From positions 2,460,001 to 2,524,000 of the forward strand of contig NC_025260.1 in NCBI RefSeq assembly GCF_000740895.1: a stretch of DNA of 64,000 nt, given 5' to 3'. Shown here piece after piece: positions 19,023 through 27,657 of the stretch. This DNA comes from Theileria orientalis strain Shintoku. Lineage: Eukaryota; Apicomplexa; Aconoidasida; Piroplasmida; Theileriidae. Each line of letters opens with the position of its first letter. Position 1 is the stretch's first letter. The position numbers were made by a program, and so were the translations under genes. The notes beneath the pieces were generated by a model. It saw only the letters and a program-made list of their open reading frames with translations, did not search any database and was not told the origin of the DNA.

Positions 19023-22000
19023 ATGATTACATACACAAATTCTGGGGACAATAACAGGCTAACTACAGGCACACGCGTTAGTTACAATACCATTGTTCGT
19101 TCGGCAGTTAACAGGGGACATGTAAACAATAGGGGTTCAGAAGGAAACATAAGGGTGATATCAACATCAAGGACCCCTCTCAGGGGTTCCATTGATAGTC
19201 AGAGTTCTTCTTGCAGACCAAGGCCAGAAAACTCTGCGAGGCATTATCAGAATCCGAGAGAACAGCACCCGAACTCGGAGAATCGTCACAGGGAACCCAT
19301 ATCAACCGTGGTGGTGAGAGAAGCTAGGCCTACTCCGGAGAGAAGAACAACAATAAACAATGCTCGCGTCATACCAGACTCTTATACTTTATTCGAGGAG
19401 TTGAAGAGATCTGATGACGACATAAAAAAATATGTCCACATATTGTCTACTGGCAAGTCCAGATCAACAATAGCAGTCGCAAAATGTTTACACAAGGCAG
19501 TTTCAGACGCACAGAAAGCATTTAACGACATTTGCTATTCTAACGCCCCTCTATCCATTTTTGCCAACCCCTTAGATTTCAACATCCATAACAACAACGT
19601 AGTTATGGATAACAACATTCCCATCTTGTTCAAAATCAACTGTGAGTGCAACAAAATCTTTACCTTTTACAGATACAGGGAGTTGGAAAACTACCTAGAA
19701 ATCTTTTACTCACAGGAGATGCCACCGGTTAAATCCGAGATCAAAGAGGAACGTTTAGATGGAGAGCTGCAGATTCTGTTCTCCAACATAAACCTGAGGA
19801 TCCAGTTGATCACAAGGTACCTGTATTTCATGAAAAGCAACTATCAAGAACACATTCGTGAGGTTGCAGAATTCCAACACAGAACCGGGATGATCACTGA
19901 GATAGGCAACAACAGAGAGCTATCCAAAATAATGCCAATGCTGTTCCGCATGTCAAATCGCATAGACCACCTTATCTCTCTAGTCTCTTCCCACAATTTC
20001 ATAATATACAGACTGATTTATGACATAACGAAAATCAAAAACAAGCATTTGAGAATCAGTTTGTTTAGAAGGGAGCTAGATAATTTGGATATAGTGATCA
20101 GGCTCATGGCAGACTACAACAACACATCAAGGGCTATTAAGATAATTAATTTCTACAACGATGACTTTATCACACTGTTGGCGAAGTTGGACTCCGACTC
20201 AATGGACACTGGAGCTGTTATAGAGTGGATTCTATCGATTAGGATTGATCACTACAGACAGACGTACCTGACGTCAATCTGCCCCAATTCAGCAGATAGG
20301 ACCACAAGGGTAGAAGAAAACAATGCTGTTGGTTCTGGAGTAATTCAGAATGAGGAGTCAGTGGTTGTTGGTTCTGGAGTAATTCAGAATGAGGAGTCAG
20401 TGGTTGTTGGTTCTGGAGTAATTCAGAATGAGGAGTCAGTGGTTGTTGGTTCTGGAGTAATTCAGAATGAGGAGTCAGTGGTTGTTGGTTCTGGAGTAAT
20501 TCAGAATGAGGAGTCAGTGGTTGTTGGTTCTGGAGCAATTCAGAATGAGGAGTCAGTGGTTGTTGGTTCTGGAGTAATTCAGAATGAGGAGTCAGTGGTT
20601 GTTGGTTCTGGAGTAATTCAGAATGAGGAGTCAGTGGTTGTTGGTTCTGGAGCAATTCAGAATGAGGAGTCAGTGGTTGTTGGTTCTGGAGTAATTCAGA
20701 ATGAGGAGTCAGTGGTTGTTAGTCCTGGAGTTAAGAAGATTAAGAAGGGTAAGAAGAACGATGCTGATGACGATTTTGATCGTACGATAAATGATTTTAT
20801 TGCGTCTTCCAACCAAACAGAACAAAGACAGTGTGATAGCCAGAGGAGAGGAGCACAAGGAAATTATAGAAATAAGTACCAGAGTAACGGAAGAGTTGGG
20901 AAGAAATCAAAGGCGAAGAATAAGAAAAAGGGAAAGAAAAACAATGGAGGCCAAGGTGCGCCAATATCTGGACAAAATGGATCTGGTGAATTGATCATGG
21001 ATTCATTTGTGTTCGAACAGGCAGGAGAGACGTCTGAAGTGGTTCCTTCAGAGTCTCCAATAGAGATCAAAATGCCCTCAGATATAAGTGACCAGGAGCC
21101 AGTACCTGAGGAAGTTTCAGATCTCATAGGTCCCCATGGAGGTGTGAAGACGGGAGTAGAAGACAGAATGGCTGTAGAGGTAACGCCAAGTACATCGGCC
21201 TCAGATCAGGCGAGAATGGTAGGACTGAGGACCGAGGAGGAAAGCAGCGAGGAATCAGAAAGAACACCAGTTTCAGACGAAGGTCAAAGCCCAGACTTTA
21301 AGAGTAGCAGACAACAGACGCCGTCAACATCTGAAACAGGAAGAGAAGAACCAGGAGAGGTGGAAGGAAATGCGGAGGAGGAACCAGAGGAAACCGTGGA
21401 AACCGAGGAAACCGAGGAGCAAGAAAATGATGGAGCCCCAGACACAATTAATTATATATATACAGAAAACCTGCGCTTGGTAAATCATGATCTAGGATTC
21501 ACCTCAGGATTAAGTTTGTTAAAGATGTATAACTACCTGATGATGACCGGAGAATACGATCGCAAGCCGCAGGAGGCTTTCAATGTTGACTATGCCCTGA
21601 AGATGCTGGAACATTTGAAAAATAAAGTATTCAAACTCGACTGGCATCTGGGTGTCATAACAGAGGCAATAAACGTGTTGATACCGGCCTCAGCAAATAT
21701 CAAGTTAGGCGAGGACCAGGACGGCTCAATGTTAAAAGTCTCGAGGAAGGTGCTCTTGGGATTGATTCTTGATTGGACCACAGTGATGACAGCGATGCAC
21801 AACATATCGTCACTGTCAGACTACATTAACCTTATGATTTTTAATAACAATCTTAGTTCGGATAGCCTGACAATGCAACTGAACATTGTCAATGAGATTA
21901 TGGCAAACGTGTTTTCTGAATACAATTTTTGCTCATACCAGATTACGCAGTTAACATCGTACATGCATTATAAGGGCGAAACACCATATCTAATACCAGA

Positions 22001-22322
22001 GGATCACTGCAATGATGGCAACAATGAGTCGGAGGAACGATATGAGAGATCAGTGGATGAACAATCGGAGGAATTAACAGAGGAACAATATGAGGAATTA
22101 CTGAGGCAATTTCCAGAGGAAGAATCGAAGGAACAACCGGAGGAATCAGAAGAGCAACAACTTGAGGAATCAGAAGAGGAACAACCGGAGGAAAAACCAT
22201 CAGTGTTATTATTTTTGTATCCAAACGAGATTATTTGGGGATGGTTGGATGGAGCACTGAGAAACCAAAAATACTCCAGAGAAGTGGCCATTGACGATAT
22301 TTACAAAGGGGTGATTCGATAA
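19023..22322 (+). CDS. Orphan protein with ten tandem 13-residue repeats, basic and acidic linkers
   Basis: Single exon of 1099 residues with an ATG. Residues 1-110 are Arg/Asn/Ser-rich. About 115-425 form a helical region (FEELKRSDDDIKKYVHIL, LISLVSSHNFIIYRLIYDI). Residues 437-566 are ten perfect-length repeats of GSGVIQNEESVVV, two copies having Ala for the first Val. Lys-rich clusters follow (KKIKKGKKN and GKKSKAKNKKKGKKN), resembling nuclear localisation signals. An acidic Glu/Ser/Pro linker of about 160 residues leads to a second helical domain at 810-985 and an acidic Glu-Pro-Gln tail. No signal peptide or membrane segment is present. Codon use is more A/T-ended than in the neighbouring housekeeping genes. 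The gene lies wholly between the two 363-bp repeats. I do not recognise the family; nuclear location is inference. Confidence 0.8.
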   Translation: MITYTNSGDNNRLTTGTRVSYNTIVRSAVNRGHVNNRGSEGNIRVISTSRTPLRGSIDSQSSSCRPRPENSARHYQNPREQHPNSENRHREPISTVVVREARPTPERRTTINNARVIPDSYTLFEELKRSDDDIKKYVHILSTGKSRSTIAVAKCLHKAVSDAQKAFNDICYSNAPLSIFANPLDFNIHNNNVVMDNNIPILFKINCECNKIFTFYRYRELENYLEIFYSQEMPPVKSEIKEERLDGELQILFSNINLRIQLITRYLYFMKSNYQEHIREVAEFQHRTGMITEIGNNRELSKIMPMLFRMSNRIDHLISLVSSHNFIIYRLIYDITKIKNKHLRISLFRRELDNLDIVIRLMADYNNTSRAIKIINFYNDDFITLLAKLDSDSMDTGAVIEWILSIRIDHYRQTYLTSICPNSADRTTRVEENNAVGSGVIQNEESVVVGSGVIQNEESVVVGSGVIQNEESVVVGSGVIQNEESVVVGSGVIQNEESVVVGSGAIQNEESVVVGSGVIQNEESVVVGSGVIQNEESVVVGSGAIQNEESVVVGSGVIQNEESVVVSPGVKKIKKGKKNDADDDFDRTINDFIASSNQTEQRQCDSQRRGAQGNYRNKYQSNGRVGKKSKAKNKKKGKKNNGGQGAPISGQNGSGELIMDSFVFEQAGETSEVVPSESPIEIKMPSDISDQEPVPEEVSDLIGPHGGVKTGVEDRMAVEVTPSTSASDQARMVGLRTEEESSEESERTPVSDEGQSPDFKSSRQQTPSTSETGREEPGEVEGNAEEEPEETVETEETEEQENDGAPDTINYIYTENLRLVNHDLGFTSGLSLLKMYNYLMMTGEYDRKPQEAFNVDYALKMLEHLKNKVFKLDWHLGVITEAINVLIPASANIKLGEDQDGSMLKVSRKVLLGLILDWTTVMTAMHNISSLSDYINLMIFNNNLSSDSLTMQLNIVNEIMANVFSEYNFCSYQITQLTSYMHYKGETPYLIPEDHCNDGNNESEERYERSVDEQSEELTEEQYEELLRQFPEEESKEQPEESEEQQLEESEEEQPEEKPSVLLFLYPNEIIWGWLDGALRNQKYSREVAIDDIYKGVIR
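20331..20720 (+). repeat. 39-bp coding minisatellite, 10 copies
   Basis: Ten head-to-tail units of 39 bp inside the orphan gene, each starting GGTTCTGGAG and ending GTGGTTGTT. Units are nearly identical; the sixth and ninth have GCA in place of GTA at the fourth codon, hinting at expansion by blocks of three. Because the unit is 13 codons, gain or loss of copies keeps the frame. Confidence 0.97.
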
Positions 22323-22360
22323 ATGTCTAAAGTTGAGATCGGCAAAGCTAATAACCCAGT

Positions 22361-23085
22361 CTTAGTAGCTACCACAGCCTAAGATTCGTCAACACTAGCA
22401 ACCTTTACACTGGAAGAGTCAACCACTGAGTTATCACACCACAACAATCGATCGCTTATCAACCGGCACCCACGAAAATTCAACCACTGAGTTATCACAT
22501 TACAACAGTCAAGCACGTCGTCAGCTGTCAGCCCACAGCTCCACAACCAATCTTAGTAGCTACCACAGCCTAAGATTCGTCAACACTAGCAACCTTTACA
22601 CTGGAAGAGTCAACCACTGAGTTATCACACCACAACAATCGATCGCTTATCAACCGGCACCCACTAAAATTCAACCACTGAGTTATCACACCACAACAGT
22701 CAAGCACGTCGTCAGCTGTCAGCCCACAGCTCCACAACCAATCTTAGTAGCTACCACAGCCTAAGATTCGTCAACACTAGCAACCTTTACACTGGAAGAG
22801 TCAACCACTGAGTTATCACACCACAACAATCGATCGCTTATCAACCGGCACCCACTAAAATTCAACCACTGAGTTATCACACCACAACAGTCAAGCACGT
22901 CGTCAGCTGTCAGCCCACAGCTCCACAACCAATCTTAGTAGCTACCACAACCTAAGATTCGTCAACACTAGCAACCGTTGCACTGGAAGAGTCAACCACT
23001 GAGTTATCACACCACAACAATCGATCGCTTATCAACCGGCACCCACGAAAATTCAACCACTGAGTTATCACACCACAACAAAAGT
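22361..23085 (+). repeat. 191-bp satellite array, about 3.8 copies
   Basis: The word CTTAGTAGCTACCACA recurs at 22361, 22552, 22743 and 22934, exactly 191 bp apart, and units are nearly identical. Each unit also contains two copies of a shorter word, TCAACCACTGAGTTATCACA, about 75 bp apart, so the array has a nested structure. It begins about 40 bp after the orphan gene's stop codon, so at least its start is probably transcribed as 3' UTR. It is non-coding: all frames are interrupted. Confidence 0.95.
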
Positions 23086-23889
23086 TTAAATTTGTATTTA
23101 ACTTGAATATCTCAAAACGATTCAAGATACGCCCCCAAAACATATATTCTGAACCACAAACTTGAAGAAAGTCCCCTAGCCCAAATGCTGAAGAATAACC
23201 AAAAACATTATATAGCAAATCCATGTACACCCCAAATGCATACATACTACAACAAGCAAAAAATTTATACATGCCAAAGATGTTAATTCCCAGGATCGAA
23301 GAGACGAAGAAGAAAATGTAAAGTATTAAAAGTAATCGATCCAGGTGAGTTCAAAAAATCAACGCGAAGACACAACCGGAGACCTGTACGATATAAAACA
23401 CCCAAATTTTCACCGTGACCTTGTAACATAGAATGTATACTCATAAGGATAAAACCATCCACCATAAGCGGTCATCACCGACCGACAAGCCGAAAACGGT
23501 TTTATTACACACACGAGATTACACACATCACTGTAAAATATATGGCATACGCAATCAACGAAGATGTAATGGAGACGAAGACTAATCACTGCGCACAGGA
23601 GTGACGACTAGAAGGAACAAAATTCTCCAACGATGCTGAGCAAGGAACCTTACGTACGTAAGGAGAAGAAAGGAATCGCGTAACTTGGCAAAGTTACAAA
23701 GGGCAAGTCCACTAGATTCTAGAGGTGAAATTTGGATGATTTAACAAACGTGGTTGAATTCGTTTACCCACATCGTAAAGTTTGATGCTCCATTAAATAT
23801 TAATATACACAATACATGTTATTCAGCTTACCACACAAATACAAACTCAATAAATCAGTAAATTAGAGTATCTATCAGCAGACACTGGC
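23086..23889. other. Unassigned sequence between satellite and second duplicate copy
   Basis: About 800 bases of mixed composition with no supported gene. The part at about 23640-23790 holds short words that resemble conserved small-subunit rRNA segments (TAGAGGTGAAATT, then GTGGTTGAATTCG in the expected order); see findings. Minus-strand frames at 22952-23272 and 23283-23465 have no recognisable product. Confidence 0.4.
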
Positions 23890-24252
23890 ACATTGGTCGG
23901 CGTATGTGCTTTAGATAGGATGGTTGATTGGATTCGTTTTGATAAAAATCGCAAGATTGACCCATACACGAACTCGCAGTTTGGGTCTACCAAGCGCGAG
24001 ATCATAAATAATATGTTATTTTTTAACTATATATACATCAAGAGCGACGTTCCCCTGTGTGTTTACTACCGGAGGTGTGTTAAGTTAGTGAGGTCACACA
24101 TTCTCATGGAATCTTCAATTTTGAGTCAGGAATCTTTCAAAGGTCATAGCTATAACCTAAATATAGATGATTTGAGGACCAAAAACAATATATATGTACA
24201 TATTAGTGACAAACACCGAAACGGAGATTCCATAGACACAAACAGCACAACC
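23890..24252 (+). repeat. Right copy of the 363-bp direct duplication
   Basis: Counterpart of 18138-18500 (about four differences). Here the duplicated segment runs on into the rest of an intact gene, so this is probably the parent copy. Confidence 0.92.
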
Positions 24253-24850
24253 AATGGTCAAAACCAACAACTTAACCGTGAGGGAATCAGGATATGTGCA
24301 TCTGGCTCCTGTGTTCGAAAGGCGCTTTATCTACTCCAGGATATACTCACATTTTTGTCAAATTATTACTTCACAGACTCGCCATCACTTTTAGCGAACA
24401 AGCCGAAACATTCAAAGTCAAGTAAACGTAAAAAGCCACTGCACGCAGACAGGAGCGAAAGTATAAAAACTTTAGATACCGAGTCCCCGAGTTCATCAAA
24501 TAAGGAGGCACTTGAACAGGAACTGAAAAGGTTGTTCGACGTTGAAATTTCGACGGATACAATACATTCGGTTGACGACACCTGGAGTTTCGAAGCAACT
24601 TCGAATGATTTCGGTAAGTGTGTGCATTTTTTAGTTAAAAACGAGCCGTGAAACCCCTGTTAACACACTTATACATGATGCAAATACACACAGATATGAT
24701 TTATAATTAGAAAACATGGACTTGATTGACGATTCGAAGCTACAAGTAAGTTTTACTAATTACTAAAATGTATAGACAGCGCCAAAGGAAAGGTGTGTAT
24801 CATCAATAACAATAACGATTAAGTTCCGTGGACACAAAAGTAAATTGTAA
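23920..24850 (+). CDS. Alba-domain protein, POP7/Rpp20-like RNase P/MRP subunit candidate (3 exons)
   Basis: Exons inferred at 23920-24613, 24711-24745 and 24776-24850 (donors GTAAGT, phases 1 and 0; the second intron is only 30 nt). The protein has 267 residues. The pattern NYIYIKSDVPLCVYYRRCVKLVRS ... IRICASGSCVRKALYLLQDIL ... SSITITIKFRGHKSKL matches the Alba layout of POP7/Rpp20: IYV strand, R-C-x-KL helix, I-x-I-x-x-x-G-x-x-x-x-KA helix, and a final I-x-I-x-I-x strand near the C-terminus. In that family the protein binds RNA in RNase P and RNase MRP, which process tRNA and rRNA precursors. It has two insertions, one of about 50 residues before the second helix and an acidic Ser/Lys/Glu-rich one of about 100 before the last strand. 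The start is the first ATG; an upstream exon is possible. Another Alba-type RNA-binding protein is an alternative. Confidence 0.6.
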
Positions 24851-24868
24851 CAATCGAGGAAAAATAAA

Positions 24869-25567
24869 TTAAACTAGCATTTTAAAAGTGGATTTTAATC
24901 TTTCCATTATTTGATGGAATGTTTTACTGCTGTCGTCCTAAATTGTAAAATTAGTATACGTGTCAGATATTGAGCTGAATAAATGCTTACCTTGATATCT
25001 AAGGCCATCAATAAGATGAGCTCATCTATAAATAAATGGGAAAATGGATGAGATACCAGTGGGAGAATACTTGTTTAGTTTATTAGACTCCTTTAAACAG
25101 TCGTAGAGAATTTTAATCCCGTTCCTGGAGTACATCTTTAGGTGCTCCTTAGTCCTGAAAAGAATAATCATAACAGTTAAGAGTGGTTGGATACACATGA
25201 GTAAGATGTTTTACCTATCTCCAAGTAGAACACGGACAGTGTAGATGTCCGAATGGGAAAGATCAGCAGAAGAGCAAAGCTAAAAAGAGCATATGAGCTG
25301 TAACAACAAACCCATGCCGCAACGTTGTCAGAGTAGGTCAAAAAGATCTGCCAAGAATCAGAAAACTTAATTACAACAAGTGTGTATTCGACATCATCGT
25401 CTGAACGTGTTATTTAAAGGAAAGTGTGACAAACCGTTATGATCTTTAATAAAGAACGTATCAGTATGCACCAAAGGCAACACAGGAAAAGGATCGGAAT
25501 TCCTGGTTAACTCTAAATTATTTACAGATAAATTTATGTTTTTTAAACTGGTTTTAATGGACTCCAT
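24869..25567 (-). CDS. Proteasome assembly chaperone 3-like protein (6 exons)
   Basis: Rebuilt from splice signals: 25567-25435, 25400-25312, 25279-25215, 25154-25057, 25025-24991 and 24937-24869. All junctions are GT-AG with matching phases; two use GTTTGT donors. The product has about 162 residues, against about 120 in human PSMG3. Similar features in order: a strand pair VEYTLVVIKFSDSWQIFLTY, then YTVRVLLGDR (family: TKVLLGQ), then LILLMALDIKDDS followed by an amphipathic helix FHQIMERLKS (family: LLAVAVKDKS...LREVI). PAC3 pairs with PAC4 to guide alpha-ring assembly of the 20S proteasome. No exon exceeds 133 nt, so the gene is nearly invisible without splicing. It ends 18 bp from the convergent Alba gene. 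PAC4 or an unrelated protein cannot be excluded. Confidence 0.6.
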
Positions 25568-25922
25568 TGAAAGATAAAATCATGGAATCCTAGTCAGGGC
25601 ACAACGATGGCACCAATGTACAATATAAATATTAACAGTCAATATATTAATCAATAGATACACAATCTATAACAAACTAATAAAAATACATTTTTATAAA
25701 TTATGTTAATCGAATTGTTGGTGATCAACCTTATCTGGTAAGTCACAATTGATAAACACACCATTACAGAAACAAATAGGCCAATATTAGTCAAGCAATT
25801 ATCGAAAATAAAAAAGAGCAATATAAATATGAATATGGAAGCAAGTATGTAAAAAGATATCGTCGAAAGGGGTAAGTAACGAATAATTAATTACATAGCT
25901 GCACAAAAACAAAAATTAAACG
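25568..25922. other. Intergenic AT-rich spacer
   Basis: About 350 bases between two minus-strand genes, likely the promoter of the proteasome-chaperone-like gene and the 3' UTR of the next gene. Nothing else recognised. Confidence 0.45.
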
Positions 25923-27067
25923 TTAATTTGAGAGCATCTTCCTGGAAAGCATCTCGGATTCAACGAGGGTGAACTCCGGTATCCAGCCGCATCGATTCAG
26001 GTTAGAAAGAACCCTGACGTAAATCCAATTGCCAGAACGCGCAACGAGCTGGACCTTTTCAGACTTTTTTACGGAAGCAGTGTTCACACCGTCGCCGTTC
26101 CAAGAAGTGAAGACCTTGACTGTGACCGGAGGACCGTTACTCTGAGTTATGTTAGTGAAATCTAAGTCCTGTTCAGAGATAGAATCCTTGGAATCCTTCC
26201 TAGGTTTACCTGGCTTGTCATTGGAACATGAAGAGTTCACAACCTCCTCCTCTTTAACGTCAGATAAAGGCGGATGATTATTCAAGAAGCTGGTAACGTT
26301 TTTTATGGACTTCAAGAGGGAAGGAAAGTGGCAACCCTTTAAATTTGTTAAGTTGATGGTTTGAACGGAGCTGTTGATCATGGTCTCAGGAGTGGTCTCG
26401 GCAGTACTGTCGTTCTTAGTGCCCTCGGAGGAAAGCGATTTAGAAACAGAAAATGATTGATTACCAGAATTCAAATTAGTCCCTTTGGAGGTCTCAGAAG
26501 AACTGTTCAAGTTAGAGTATTCGTTGGAACTGGTGTTGCTGGAATTGTTGGAGTTATTCTGAAAAATGTCAGAGTTCTTCTCTTCATTTAAGCTGTTAAT
26601 AGTACCGCTGTTGGTCGTCAAATCGGAGCCCAGGGCGTTCCAATCGTTGAAATCCCAATTAGTCTCAACCCAGCCGCTCTTCTCATAGTTCAAGTTGTTA
26701 ATCATGCTGTTCCACAATGAAGAGTTGCAGGGGTAGTAAGATTCATTGGAGTACTTGTTCGAGTCGTTGGGAAGCGAGTCCGAAGAAGTCATGGCTAGGG
26801 ATCGTTTGGGCAAAATGTTCTTTGATTTCTTGGAGGAGGAAATCTCCAAGTACTGAAGATTGGAAGAAAGCAGTTCCTCGGCGTCGGAGAGGTCAAGCTG
26901 AATAGCCGGAGGTCTGGGATCGTCGTCTAGTCCGTTGAAGCTAGGACTAGAATTTCGAGGGTCCTGAAGAGAGCGTTATAACTGTTAAAACGTACCTTCC
27001 TCGAATTTCTAGTTTTATGCAAAACGTTCATCGAGTCAATATTCCAATATAAAAGATCCAAACCCAT
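25923..27067 (-). CDS. Ser/Asn-rich protein with C-terminal SH3-like segment (2 exons)
   Basis: Exons inferred at 27067-26996 and 26963-25923 (GTACGT donor, CTCTTCAG acceptor, phase 0), giving 370 residues starting MGLDLLYWNIDSMN. The main exon has no ATG at the point where a plain frame reading would start it, and continues open back to the acceptor. Residues 60-290 are low complexity (Ser, Asn, Asp). The last 65 residues, VTVKVFTSWNGDGVN...VQLVARSGNWIYVRV...GWIPEFTL, look like an SH3 or SH3b fold with the W...GW-P pattern. An acceptor-like TTTTTTAG just before the ATG suggests a 5' UTR intron or further upstream exon. Function unknown. Confidence 0.62.
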
Positions 27068-27657
27068 CTAAAAAAAGGTGAATAATAAATAGAGGGAGGC
27101 TGGCGGCACCAACGGAGAGGAGTAGATAAAATAGAAACAAAAGGTGTAAGAACATACCAATGAAAATAGTAAAACAGGTTGTTACAGAGTTGAAATAGGT
27201 AACAACTAAGGACTTCAAGATGTATTATTTTAAATTTCACCTATTAACAGTGATTCGCCAAGAAATTTGGGGAAAATAAGCGATTAATCGAAAAGATTCC
27301 CTAGAAATTACCACTGACAAGTTAATCAATAAACCGATATCCCAGCGTTTAAACTATGGAAAAGGTTTAAAACTAGAATAAATAAACCATTAAAAAACTA
27401 TTTGTGAACACCAACGGGATGTTATGCATAATAATATGGCACACTTCAATCTGCCCAACCCATTTAATTTTAACGCAACGGGAATAAACATATAATTTGT
27501 GAATAAAAAGAACTTATTTAAACTAATAAATAATTTCACATGCTACATGTTTTCGATGGTGAGTTGCCACGGCTGTTTTTAATCTATTTCGAAACTTTGG
27601 GACACATACCCCAAAACGTTTCATATCTAAGTATGTAGGTAAAACACATAAATTTAA
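27068..27657. other. Intergenic region
   Basis: AT-rich spacer between two minus-strand genes. It contains short overlapping minus-strand frames (27028-27240) that translate to low-complexity hydrophobic sequence and are probably 5' UTR. No other feature seen. Confidence 0.4.

Noticed and set aside
20239..20655. Minus-strand open frame of repeated LLQNQQPLTPHSE units
   Set aside because: Simply the antisense of the 39-bp coding repeat; the plus frame continues far beyond on both sides.
22361..23085. CRISPR-like array
   Set aside because: Units are 191 bp and repeat wholly, without unique spacers between short repeats, in a eukaryotic chromosome; this is a satellite.
22952..23465. Minus-strand frames resembling hydrophobic mitochondrial proteins
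   Set aside because: Short, overlapping the satellite in part, and no recognisable cox1, cox3 or cob motif could be found.
18138..24252. Target-site duplication of a transposon
   Set aside because: 363 bp is far too long for a target-site duplication, and no terminal inverted repeats, transposase or reverse transcriptase are visible.
24991..25025. 16-nt intron following this exon of the proteasome-chaperone-like gene
   Set aside because: Using the first CAG after the donor would give a 16-nt intron and an immediate stop; the next acceptor (before 24937) gives a normal length and a C-terminus that fits the PAC3 family.
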